Positions 38,112 through 46,521 of a DNA stretch of 64,000 nt are shown piece after piece (within the stretch, counting starts at the first letter, position 1; every line of letters begins with the position of its first letter). The stretch spans positions 930,001-994,000 of the forward strand of contig NZ_QLMA01000001.1 in assembly GCF_003259435.1 (NCBI RefSeq), written 5' to 3'. The DNA comes from Chitinophaga dinghuensis. Its GTDB lineage: Bacteria; Bacteroidota; Bacteroidia; Chitinophagales; Chitinophagaceae. The notes beneath the pieces were generated by a model that saw only the letters and a program-made list of their open reading frames with translations, ran no database searches and was not told where the DNA came from. The position numbers were made by a program, and so were the translations under genes.

Positions 38112-39713
38112 ATGATAATGAAACGCAGCATAAATTATTCTTTTATCCTGGTCGTTCTGCTGGCAGCGTTTTCGCTGTTGTCCTGCCGCCGTACGGAGGT
38201 AGATATGCAGCTGTCGCGCACTTTTATGCCTTCCGGCGATATTAAGATTTCCAGTGGACAAACTTCCGCTACCATTTCATGGGTGGCAGCTTTATATACA
38301 AATAAGGCTACCTATACGGTTGATTTGTCGCAAGATTCCTCCTTTCAGACTACCGCGCGTCGCTTTACAACTGATACTGCCAGTATCGTTATAACAGATG
38401 ATTATTTGGTGAGTCGTACTAAATATTATGTACGCGTACGTACTAACGCAAAGGATAGTACGAAAAGTTCGCTCTGGCTGACCAGCAACGCTTTCAGCAT
38501 TACCGGCGAACAATTATTTCTTGCTTTATCTGCTGCTGATATCATTGATAAATCGGTTATTCTAAAATGGCAGACCACTACTGCGCTCAGTAAGATTGTG
38601 CTGAAACCGGCATCTGGAGCGGAAGTAGTAGTAAATTTAACTGACGCAGAAAGTCAGGCGGGAAAAAAGCAGGTAGATGGATTAAAAGCATCCACTACTT
38701 ACACCGCGGAAATATTTACGGCTACAGGAAAGAGTAAAGGTATTCTCACCTTTACTACTAAAGCAGGTGTTCCTGCCGGCGGATTACTGGTAGATCTGAC
38801 TGGTTTTACCAACAGACCATCTGTATTGGCAGACACGTTTCCGTTGATACCTGCCGGAAGTACTATTGTCCTGAAGCGGGGAGAAACTTATGTAATCGGC
38901 GCTGAGCTGGCGATTGATAAACCTGTATCCTTTGTGAGCGAGATCAGTTTCAGTCCGGTATTCCCTGTAATTAAATTCAACAGCAATCTGAACTTAGGCG
39001 CCAATACGGCTATTGACTCTATTGTTTTCCGGGAGTTAACGCTCGTGGGCGCAGATTATACGGCCTCTTACATCCTGAATGCGGATAAGCCATGTACTGT
39101 CAATAAAATGATCTTTGAATCCTGCAAGATGGAGATCTTCAGAGGCGTATTAAGGATCAAGTCTACCGTAGACGGTACTACGGTGAATAATGTGCTGATG
39201 AATAACTGTATCATCGACAGTATTGCAGATTATGGCGTAGTGAATGGTAGTGCAGCAGGAGCTTTCCTGAATGTTACCATTCAGAACAGTACCATTTATA
39301 AAGTACAGAAAGTGATTGTGGGCAGAAAACTTTCTACATCTGTATTGCTCTCTGATTGCACCATCAACGAAGCGCCACAGGGCGGCGGTTCCAACTATTT
39401 AGTGGATTACAGTTCCTCCATTAACGTTACCAATGGTATCAAACTGACGAGCTGTATTTTGGGGCCAGGGCGATTGAATGGGACCAGTACCGCGGTACGT
39501 GGAATAGTAGCCGGTAGTGGCACTTCCGTTACTTCCAGCAACAGTTTCAGTACATCCGATTATTCAGCTTCCGCGAACCCGATACCAGGACTTACAGGAT
39601 ACAGTGGATCTTCCACTGCATTGTTCCAGGCGCCGGCCGCGGGTAACTTCTATCTGAAGGATAATAACTTTTCTGGTAAATCCACTGTAGGAGATCCACG
39701 TTGGAGACAATAA
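38112..39713 (+). CDS. DUF4957/DUF5123-like surface lipoprotein of the pectin locus
   Basis: A 533-residue lipoprotein with lipobox LLSC (Cys near residue 25). A fibronectin-III-like region (about 40-220) comes first, then a serine/asparagine-rich right-handed beta-helix (about 240-533), matching the DUF4957/DUF5123 proteins often found in pectin utilisation loci. No lyase catalytic motif is visible, so a glycan-binding role on the cell surface is more likely than an enzymatic one. It is the third gene of the susCD operon. The domain assignment is by recognition and not by search. Confidence 0.78.
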   Translation: MIMKRSINYSFILVVLLAAFSLLSCRRTEVDMQLSRTFMPSGDIKISSGQTSATISWVAALYTNKATYTVDLSQDSSFQTTARRFTTDTASIVITDDYLVSRTKYYVRVRTNAKDSTKSSLWLTSNAFSITGEQLFLALSAADIIDKSVILKWQTTTALSKIVLKPASGAEVVVNLTDAESQAGKKQVDGLKASTTYTAEIFTATGKSKGILTFTTKAGVPAGGLLVDLTGFTNRPSVLADTFPLIPAGSTIVLKRGETYVIGAELAIDKPVSFVSEISFSPVFPVIKFNSNLNLGANTAIDSIVFRELTLVGADYTASYILNADKPCTVNKMIFESCKMEIFRGVLRIKSTVDGTTVNNVLMNNCIIDSIADYGVVNGSAAGAFLNVTIQNSTIYKVQKVIVGRKLSTSVLLSDCTINEAPQGGGSNYLVDYSSSINVTNGIKLTSCILGPGRLNGTSTAVRGIVAGSGTSVTSSNSFSTSDYSASANPIPGLTGYSGSSTALFQAPAAGNFYLKDNNFSGKSTVGDPRWRQ

Positions 39714-39728
39714 ACTAACAACTCATAT

Positions 39729-41051
39729 ATGCTGAAAAGATTTTTCTGGCAGATGATGATGACAGGATGCTTGCTGGCTGGCGTTGTACATGCGCAGCAG
39801 CAAGCCTTTCCTGGTGCGGAAGGATTTGGCAAATTTGCTACAGGCGGCAGAAATGGCCGCGTGATTTTTGTTACCAACCTGAATGATAAAGGACCTGGAA
39901 GTTTGCGCAGCGCCGTAGAAGCCAAAGGTCCCCGCATTGTAATATTCCGCGTTTCCGGAACTATTGCCCTGCAATCTTCCCTTTCTATCAAAGAAGGAGA
40001 TATCACGATTGCTGGGCAATCGGCCCCCGGAGATGGTATATGCGTAAGCAATTATCCCACTTATGTAGAAACGCATAACGTGATTATCCGGTATATGCGT
40101 TTCCGTTTGGGCGATGAATCCCGCAAGGAGAATGATGCCCTTGGTGGCAGGAGAGGGGGGAACATCATCATTGATCATTGCTCTATGAGCTGGGCGATGG
40201 ACGAATGCGCTTCTTTCTATTACAACAGTGACTTTACCATGCAATGGTGCCTGATTGCTGAAGCGTTGAATGAATCTTACCATGTGAAGGGCGCCCATGG
40301 ATATGGTGGTATATGGGGCGGAACAAAAGCCAGTTTTCATCATAATCTGATCGCCAGCAATAATAGTAGAAATCCGCGTTTCAGCGGTTCTTCCACCACG
40401 CAGAATACGGTGGATGAGCTGGTGGATTTCCGGAATAATGTGATCTATAACTGGGGTTTTAACAGTGCTTACGGAGGAGAGGGCGGCCGTTATAATATGG
40501 TGAACAATTACTACAAGGCCGGACCAGCTACTAAAAAGAACGTGCGGAATCGTATTATCAATCCTTCGGAGCCATATGGGAAGTTTTATGTAGATGGAAA
40601 TTATATTTACCAGGATGCAGTTGTTACGGCGAATAACCTGAATGGTGGCGTACAATGTAAGGACCCGTCTGCAGCGGTAGTATCAACGCCTTTCGAAGTG
40701 GCAGCAGTAACGTCTACGGATGCACGAACGGCTTATGATGCGGTGCTGAAAGGAGTGGGAGCCAGCTTTAAAAGAGATGCCACTGATCTGCGTATCATCA
40801 GGGAAGTGCAGACAGGGAAATCTGCTATGGGTAAGCAAGGCAATGGCATTATAGATTCGCAGACAGATGTAGGAGGATGGCCAGTACTCCAGTCACTGCC
40901 TGCTGACACAGATACAGACGAAGATGGGATTCCGGATGCCTGGGAAAAGGCGCATGGATTAAATCCTGCTTCTGCAAATGATCAGAATGGACATGATCTC
41001 GATAAAGACTATACGAATATTGAAGTCTATCTGAATAGTATTGTTAAATAA
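39729..41051 (+). CDS. Pectate lyase, PL1 family
   Basis: A 440-residue secreted lyase with a signal peptide (to about HAQ, residue 23) and then FPGAEGFGKFATGGRNG, the usual start of Bacteroidota PL1 enzymes. The parallel beta-helix carries D149 and D158 in DHCSMSWAMDE (calcium site) and R214/R217 in NNSRNPRFSG (catalytic arginine region). A C-terminal calcium-binding-like module (DTDEDGIPDAWE) follows. It cleaves homogalacturonan by beta-elimination. It is the last gene of the susC operon, and the GH and Rha/Ara genes upstream handle the other pectin sugars. Confidence 0.92.
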   Translation: MLKRFFWQMMMTGCLLAGVVHAQQQAFPGAEGFGKFATGGRNGRVIFVTNLNDKGPGSLRSAVEAKGPRIVIFRVSGTIALQSSLSIKEGDITIAGQSAPGDGICVSNYPTYVETHNVIIRYMRFRLGDESRKENDALGGRRGGNIIIDHCSMSWAMDECASFYYNSDFTMQWCLIAEALNESYHVKGAHGYGGIWGGTKASFHHNLIASNNSRNPRFSGSSTTQNTVDELVDFRNNVIYNWGFNSAYGGEGGRYNMVNNYYKAGPATKKNVRNRIINPSEPYGKFYVDGNYIYQDAVVTANNLNGGVQCKDPSAAVVSTPFEVAAVTSTDARTAYDAVLKGVGASFKRDATDLRIIREVQTGKSAMGKQGNGIIDSQTDVGGWPVLQSLPADTDTDEDGIPDAWEKAHGLNPASANDQNGHDLDKDYTNIEVYLNSIVK

Positions 41052-41083
41052 GCATCAGCGTAACGCGACGGGGAGTATTATCA

Positions 41084-42046
41084 TCAGCACTTTGTGAAAC
41101 TGACGTATTGTACGAATCTTGGTAATATATCCCTGTTGGCGGTAGCGCAATGTGGCAAAGTATGTTGCCATAATATCACATCTCCTTTCCTCCCAGGAAT
41201 TTTTACCGCTCCAGGTTGCACTTTTATGGCCTGCCGCGCTGCGGTAAAATCTGCAAATGTTGAAATGTAGTCTTCATATTGATGTTGAAAACCCGGTATT
41301 ACTTTTAACGGGCCACGGTTTTCCGGTACATCTTCCAGGTAAATCAATCCTTGTATATTAAGTGATAGTGGTTGTTCCGGATCAATATCCCAATGTAAAT
41401 GTTCATGTCTGAATTTCCAGGAATCCGTTTCTGGTGGATTATAGCTTACTTTTTCTGTATTGGCGATAAGTTGATGGGTACCGTATAATTCAGCAAACAA
41501 CGCTTTAAGCAGCGGGTGATTTCTGATAGCGGCAATAGCAGGATCTTGATACTGTTGTAACATCAGACCATGCCAATCGGGATTTTCGGGATACCAGGTA
41601 TCCTGGTTTTGCAAATCGATGCCCATGGAATTGCGAATAACAGCCACTACTTCATCGCATAGTTGATCGGGTACAAGTCCTCCGATACGAAGATAGCCCT
41701 GCGTTTGCCAGCATGCTTGCTGCTCCGCTGTCAGTGAGAATGTGGTTGGTAGACTACTTTCACTATTTTCTGATGTAAGCCATTGCTGGTATTTCTGTGC
41801 AGCTTCCTCCAGGAAAGGAGCGCCTTTCAATGCCAATAGCCATTCCCTGAAATGCTGTGGATCTTTGCAGGCAGTATATAGGAAATTATAGGTTTCGAAA
41901 GCGCCGATCTCCGCAAAGCCCATCCATCGTACTTCGTAATAACTGAAATTTTCAAAAACGGGGGCGGTCTGTCGATTTTTTTGTGCCAGGTGTGTGGCAA
42001 CCATTACTTGAATAAAGGAGTGAAAGTCATGTGGCATAAGGCCCAA
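41084..42046 (-). CDS. Phytanoyl-CoA dioxygenase (PhyH)-family Fe(II)/2-oxoglutarate enzyme
   Basis: A 320-residue protein. The N-terminal 100 residues are helical and separate from the C-terminal PhyH jelly roll (about 105-320). The iron ligands are H218 and D220 in HWDID and the distal H299 in LPHC, and R310 is placed to bind 2-oxoglutarate. The substrate cannot be deduced. PhyH enzymes hydroxylate lipids, alkaloids or small metabolites. It stands alone and converges on the pectate lyase gene. Confidence 0.85.
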   Translation of the reverse strand: MGLMPHDFHSFIQVMVATHLAQKNRQTAPVFENFSYYEVRWMGFAEIGAFETYNFLYTACKDPQHFREWLLALKGAPFLEEAAQKYQQWLTSENSESSLPTTFSLTAEQQACWQTQGYLRIGGLVPDQLCDEVVAVIRNSMGIDLQNQDTWYPENPDWHGLMLQQYQDPAIAAIRNHPLLKALFAELYGTHQLIANTEKVSYNPPETDSWKFRHEHLHWDIDPEQPLSLNIQGLIYLEDVPENRGPLKVIPGFQHQYEDYISTFADFTAARQAIKVQPGAVKIPGRKGDVILWQHTLPHCATANRDILPRFVQYVSFTKC

Positions 42047-42064
42047 GATAGAATTAAATAAGCA

Positions 42065-42086
42065 AACGCCGCAAGAATGCGGCGTT
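42065..42086 (-). terminator. Hairpin terminator downstream of the SPFH gene
   Basis: A 9-bp perfect stem, AACGCCGCA (42065-42073) with TGCGGCGTT (42078-42086), has a 4-nt loop. On the minus strand it is followed by TTTGCTTATTTAATT. It lies 35 bp after the SPFH stop and before the PhyH gene. Confidence 0.75.
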
Positions 42087-42121
42087 CGGTTTTAGAATTG
42101 GCGGATAGAGAGGGTTAACTG

Positions 42122-44053
42122 TTATTTGTTTTCACTTGCTTCATTGCTTGTATTTTTATCGTTATTCTTTTTTGCAACATCTTCGAGGAGTCGGAGTCCC
42201 AGTAGTCCGGAGATAGGGCCATTAGCTCCTTCGCCTCCACCGATGAGTACATCCGGCATGATGCGGATATTCTGTGCACCGATGGCTTCCATTACTTTCA
42301 GTTGGGTGAAGTTATTGCCACCCATTGCTTCTACTGCGAGTTTATAAGACTCTGCACTAGCCTGACCGGTAGCGAGGATTTTTTCTGCTTCTGCTTTACC
42401 TGTGAGGGCGATTCTTTCTGCTTCGGCTTTAGCGATCCATTCTGTACGTTCTGCCTCAGCTTTTGCCAGTAATCTCACTTTTTCAGCTTCACCGGCAGCC
42501 ATCAATTTCATTCTGTCGCTGTCTGCATTCGCCTGAAGACGTACGCTGTTGGCATCACCGGTTGCTTTTTTCACGGAAGCATCGGCTAATCTTTCAGCGA
42601 TCCATACGCCTTGGTCGGCCTTCACGATTTCTTTCTGCATATCGGCGATCGCGGTTTCTTTTTCCAGTTTCTGACGGGTTTCCTGTGCCAGTCTTTCTGT
42701 ATCGTAGGTAACTTTCTGTTCCTCGGCGATCTTACGGTCTGTCAGGGTTTTCATCAGTGTTTCCGGAGGAACGATATCTCCGATGAGCGTATCTACGCCA
42801 AATACGTTGTATTGTTCCAGTACATGACCGATATGTTCTTTTGCAGATTCCTGTCTTTCTTTACGACTGGTCAGGAAGCTGATTACATCAGAGCCCTGGG
42901 CGGAGTTACGGAAATAGTTACCGATGGTTGGCTCCAGTACCTGCGTTACGAGGTTACTCATATTACCGAAGCGTGCAATTACTTTAGGCGCTTCATTGGT
43001 GGGAATATGAATGATCTGGGACACATCCAGGTTGAAAGTAAAACCGTCTTTACTGCGAACGGTAATGGTACAAAGGTTTTTATCCAGTTGGTGGGCTTCG
43101 CTTCTGGCGGATGCCCAGTTCAGAACGAGGTTGGTGGTAGGTACCAGTTCCACGTTCATGGTATATGGATTGATAGGGTATTTACCAGGGCCCAGTGGCT
43201 CTGCCCATACGCCTTTCTGACCTTTGGCTACGATATTACCATGTTTGAATTCTGCACCGCTGATGTCTATTCCATCATTACCCACATAAGAGATTACAAC
43301 GCCTACATGTCCGATGGCTATTTCTGTCATTTTCACCAGCTCGATTTTTGCAAACCATGGGTGGATAAAGTAAGTACCAGCCAGTACTACTTGTTCCTGT
43401 AACCCTTTGTAGCCGCCGTTTTCGAGGAAGGTGTCCACATCCTGGAAGTTGTTGTGACTTTCGACGGTGCGGCCGGCGATGGCGCCAGTTTCCAGCGCTT
43501 TACCTTCCATGGTGGTAACAATACCTACAGCGTTTTCAGGAACGGTAATAGTATCTGTAATTTCCACATCGAAGAGGAAGGTGTTGATACGATAAGAACC
43601 GGGCGTGATGATGCCTGTTTGTCTACCTTTACGACCTCCGTTTTGCAGGAATGATACTGCATCCTGATAGGAGTCGCAAGGGACTTTTCGGGCAAGTATT
43701 TTGCCTGTTTCCAGCTCAGTGCCATCTTTGGCGAGTACAAGCCCGATTTTTCCCGTGGGGATAATGGTGAAAGGCTGGAAGGTAATACTGTACTGCCATA
43801 TCCATTTCCAGAAATAGATACCTGGAGCCAGTGTCTGGCCTTGAAAACCGGCTTCTCCGTTAGTGGCCACAATGCGGCCTTCGGGCAGCTCCTGCTTTCC
43901 AAGGAGTACGAATTTTTTGGTAACAAGACCAATACGGTCTTCTGGTACGATTACAACGCCAAAGCATATACGAAGTATTACTTTGTAGAGTACAAGGCAT
44001 AGTACGGGCACGCCGATGAGCAACGCCCACATCAAAGTGGATGTTTTTTCCAT
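42122..44053 (-). CDS. SPFH/Band 7 (flotillin-like) membrane protein with four N-terminal repeats
   Basis: A 643-residue protein with an N-terminal membrane segment (about 9-34) and then four related units (about 38-97, 99-169, 172-245, 246-307). Each has an IG(L/I)V strand, a turn such as ELETG and a PGxYxxN or AGTYFI strand. Units 2 and 3 also share FLxNGGxKGxQ. The SPFH domain (about 310-480) follows, then an Ala/Glu-rich coiled coil (AEAER repeats, about 480-590). Flotillin-like proteins scaffold membrane microdomains, and the function here is unknown. The repeats are unusual for bacterial flotillins. Confidence 0.88.
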   Translation of the reverse strand: MEKTSTLMWALLIGVPVLCLVLYKVILRICFGVVIVPEDRIGLVTKKFVLLGKQELPEGRIVATNGEAGFQGQTLAPGIYFWKWIWQYSITFQPFTIIPTGKIGLVLAKDGTELETGKILARKVPCDSYQDAVSFLQNGGRKGRQTGIITPGSYRINTFLFDVEITDTITVPENAVGIVTTMEGKALETGAIAGRTVESHNNFQDVDTFLENGGYKGLQEQVVLAGTYFIHPWFAKIELVKMTEIAIGHVGVVISYVGNDGIDISGAEFKHGNIVAKGQKGVWAEPLGPGKYPINPYTMNVELVPTTNLVLNWASARSEAHQLDKNLCTITVRSKDGFTFNLDVSQIIHIPTNEAPKVIARFGNMSNLVTQVLEPTIGNYFRNSAQGSDVISFLTSRKERQESAKEHIGHVLEQYNVFGVDTLIGDIVPPETLMKTLTDRKIAEEQKVTYDTERLAQETRQKLEKETAIADMQKEIVKADQGVWIAERLADASVKKATGDANSVRLQANADSDRMKLMAAGEAEKVRLLAKAEAERTEWIAKAEAERIALTGKAEAEKILATGQASAESYKLAVEAMGGNNFTQLKVMEAIGAQNIRIMPDVLIGGGEGANGPISGLLGLRLLEDVAKKNNDKNTSNEASENK

Positions 44054-44423
44054 TATTAGGGATTTAGAATGTGTGTGTTGAAATATGTGTATACAGAAGG
44101 TTCTATAGCTGCGTTTTCATTTCAGGGGGCCCTAGAAATTTTAATGGCGCTATATATCCAAAAGGTATGCCAGAACTGTTATTAGCAGAAAGGTGGTGAA
44201 GTGTTGAAGTTGGTCAGAATGTAGGCTGTCAAAAACAAAATGCCTCTATTGTCGGATTCCATTGAGTGTGTGAATTACGCAGTAAAAGTGGCGTTTTTTT
44301 TAATATAAACAAAAATATTTTTACCAGCTTATCTTGTGGTTGACAAAACATTTGATTATTAATGCTCCTGTTTGTCGCTCTTTTCCAGTGGGGAGGAACG
44401 ACAAACAGAGCGGCTTTGTTGTT
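44054..44423. other. Intergenic region with candidate SPFH promoter
   Basis: This 370-bp gap has no convincing ORF. On the minus strand TATTTTTG (44310-44317 read in reverse) matches the -7 consensus and would give a leader of about 250 nt for the SPFH gene. A 10-bp hairpin, CTGTTTGTCG (44368-44377) with CGACAAACAG (44399-44408), lies 15 bp after the stop of the gene at 44424 and probably ends its transcript. The remainder shows nothing recognisable. Confidence 0.4.
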
Positions 44424-45164
44424 CTATTTAGCAACAGGCATATTCATTGCATCCACCGCCTGAATCAATGCAGCTTCCTCTACGTTATTGCCGGAAATAT
44501 ATTTATTCAGAGCGGCTACTGCTACAGGATCTTTGTCTATTACAGTTAAGATGCTTTTCTTCTTCAGTTGAATTTTTGTGGCTTTATTATCCTGTACCAG
44601 GTAGTAAGTATATTTCTTTTTGTATTCGTTGTATGGTTTGCCTGTTTGTACCATACCTTTATCGGTATAGTCGGCATGTGTGAAAGTGATCCCTATATCT
44701 TTCAGTAGCACATATTTACCTTCGGTAGACAACTGCTCCGCGAATTTCATTGCGCCATCCAGATTGGCGCGTACAAAGGCATGTACTTCATTACCTTTTT
44801 TGAAATGCATGGCCTGTACATTGTTGGTTTCAGGAATATATGCTTTGCCATCTCCACCTTTGATGATGACTTCATTTTTTTGCAGATCCATATTTGCCTG
44901 ATAGATGACCGATTTCTTTACAGGCTGATTGTCTATGGAGTCCAGCCACATATATCCCCAGTCGTCAAACAGATAAGGGGTGCCAACGGTTCCTTCAGGA
45001 GTGGAGAAGCTGTTGGCCGTGAAAATAGAACGGCTACGCATGAAGTTATCTAATGCGTTTGACATTTGATTGGTGCGGAAATAGCTGGTAGAATCCTGCG
45101 CAGTGGCCTGTATGCAGGTGATTACTAACAAACAGAGGTTCAGGGTCACTACTTTCATAAACAT
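44424..45164 (-). CDS. Secreted hypothetical protein
   Basis: A 246-residue protein with a signal peptide (cleavage near ATAQ, about residue 23) and no recognised domain. It is rich in lysine and has a YLFDDWGYMWLDSI phrase, a VKKSVIYQANMDLQKNEVIIK strand region and a helical C-terminus. The second Met (45158) could also be the start. No cysteine remains in the mature part, so it is not a lipoprotein. It stands alone between the VOC and SPFH genes, and the context gives no clue to function. Confidence 0.85.
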   Translation of the reverse strand: MFMKVVTLNLCLLVITCIQATAQDSTSYFRTNQMSNALDNFMRSRSIFTANSFSTPEGTVGTPYLFDDWGYMWLDSIDNQPVKKSVIYQANMDLQKNEVIIKGGDGKAYIPETNNVQAMHFKKGNEVHAFVRANLDGAMKFAEQLSTEGKYVLLKDIGITFTHADYTDKGMVQTGKPYNEYKKKYTYYLVQDNKATKIQLKKKSILTVIDKDPVAVAALNKYISGNNVEEAALIQAVDAMNMPVAK

Positions 45165-45246
45165 GGTTTTCCCTAATTTAACGATTTTTCAGGGAAATAA
45201 CTGCGGCATTGCCGCAGTTAAGCTAGATAGTTCCGATTCCTATATA

Positions 45247-45672
45247 TCAGGGCAAAATGATTTCATTTTTATCATTCATCTCCCAAAACGGATTATGCGC
45301 TACTTCAAATAAATGTCCATCTGGGTCTGCAAAATAACCGCTGTATCCTCCCCAGAATACTTCCTGTGCCGGCTTGACAAGCGTGGCTCCGGCAGCAGTG
45401 GCCAGTTGTAATACTGCATCCGTTTCCGCTCTGCTACGAGTATTATACGCCAAGGTAATGCCTCTGAAACCATTTCCTGCTGGCGATTGCAAGGCATCTT
45501 CTGCCAATTCATTCCAGCCATAAAGAGATAATACAATCCCTCCCAAAGGAATAAAAATCACGCTTTCCTGGCTGGCAGAAGAACGTTTCCAACCTAGTCC
45601 TGCTTCATAAAACTGAATGGACTTCGCCAAATCCCTGACACCGAGGGTAATCAATGATAATCGCTGTTGCAT
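45247..45672 (-). CDS. VOC (glyoxalase/bleomycin-resistance) family protein
   Basis: A 141-residue single VOC domain. The start at 45672 (MQQRLSLITLGVRDLAKSIQFYEAGLGW) fits the fold. An earlier ATG at 45813 would overlap the AraC gene. The pattern is LGVRDLxKSxxFYxxGLGW, then FIPLGGIVLSLY, and the end is YSGYFADPDGHLFEVAHNP with the metal-binding Glu. It is 67 bp after an AraC-type regulator gene on the same strand, which may control it. The substrate is unknown. Members include isomerases, dioxygenases and drug-binding proteins. Confidence 0.88.
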   Translation of the reverse strand: MQQRLSLITLGVRDLAKSIQFYEAGLGWKRSSASQESVIFIPLGGIVLSLYGWNELAEDALQSPAGNGFRGITLAYNTRSRAETDAVLQLATAAGATLVKPAQEVFWGGYSGYFADPDGHLFEVAHNPFWEMNDKNEIILP

Positions 45673-45739
45673 GCTCGTTTCGTTTACTGGTGCAATGTAA
45701 TCAGGAAGTACTATTGGTTGTTTGTAAAAAAACGAATTA

Positions 45740-46501
45740 TTATTGCCGCAGGAATGTTTCCGGCGGAGCGCCGGCCATCTCCCTAAACTCATGGGAAAGA
45801 TGTGCATGATCATAATAACCCACCTCCAGCGCTACCTGTAAGATCTGCCCTGGAGAAGTGTTACGGAGGATTGCTTTGGTGGCTAAGAAACGGGTAATGC
45901 GACAGAATGTTTTCGCACTTACGCCGGTGTATTCTTTAAACTGTTTTTCAAAATTTCGTATGCCCGTCGCCGTGGCATGGGCCAGATCTGTTGTGCGGAT
46001 ATTGCCGTTTGCCTGTCGAATCAGCCGAAGTCCTTCCTGTATGCGTAATGCAGGGCCAGGAATGATGGTCAGGCGAGACAAAAAGAATTGATTGAGACGG
46101 GATATTTTAGTGGCAAGGGCAGGCGCAGTCTCCAGTAATTGTTGAAGCTGCTCCTGCCACTCACTTGATATGTCAGACACCGGAATATGGTCGTCGGTAA
46201 GTAAATGGAGCGGAAAGCCCATGAGTATTTTCATGCCTCCCGCCCTAAAACGTATGCCCAGCAAATGACTTCCTGCAGTATGGTGACTGTTGTTGCAGAC
46301 CGTCATCGTGCCTACTGTAAACGCATCATAAGTAGCCAATTGCTGACTGCCTACCATCACTTTTGCGCTACCGATATTGATGATGATATCGGCACAACTG
46401 TCCGGTAATATGCAGAGTTGCATATCCTCCGTTGCATGGCTGACCCAATATGCATCTATATAGGCGGCCAATGCAGGATGTGGTGGTATGGTGAAATACA
46501 T
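45740..46501 (-). CDS. AraC-family transcriptional regulator
   Basis: A 253-residue regulator with an N-terminal sensing region of the DUF6597 type (start HPALAAYIDAYWVS, with ILPDSCADIIINIG) and a C-terminal AraC helix-turn-helix pair (about 155-250, with GIRNFEKQFKEYTGVSAKTFCRITRF and VALEVGYYDHAHLSHEF). It precedes the VOC gene on the same strand by 67 bp, a common regulator-plus-target pairing. The ligand is not evident. Confidence 0.9.
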   Translation of the reverse strand: MYFTIPPHPALAAYIDAYWVSHATEDMQLCILPDSCADIIINIGSAKVMVGSQQLATYDAFTVGTMTVCNNSHHTAGSHLLGIRFRAGGMKILMGFPLHLLTDDHIPVSDISSEWQEQLQQLLETAPALATKISRLNQFFLSRLTIIPGPALRIQEGLRLIRQANGNIRTTDLAHATATGIRNFEKQFKEYTGVSAKTFCRITRFLATKAILRNTSPGQILQVALEVGYYDHAHLSHEFREMAGAPPETFLRQ

Positions 46502-46521
46502 ACCACCAAGTTAGCAATTTA

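Noticed and set aside
39723..40655. Long minus-strand ORF of 310 codons across the pectate lyase gene
   Set aside because: It is wholly antisense to a clear PL1 gene with catalytic motifs and has no recognisable protein pattern. Long antisense frames are common here because of codon bias.
42611..43402. Plus-strand ORF of 263 codons inside the SPFH gene
   Set aside because: Antisense to the SPFH domain. The translated sequence is unlike any protein family.
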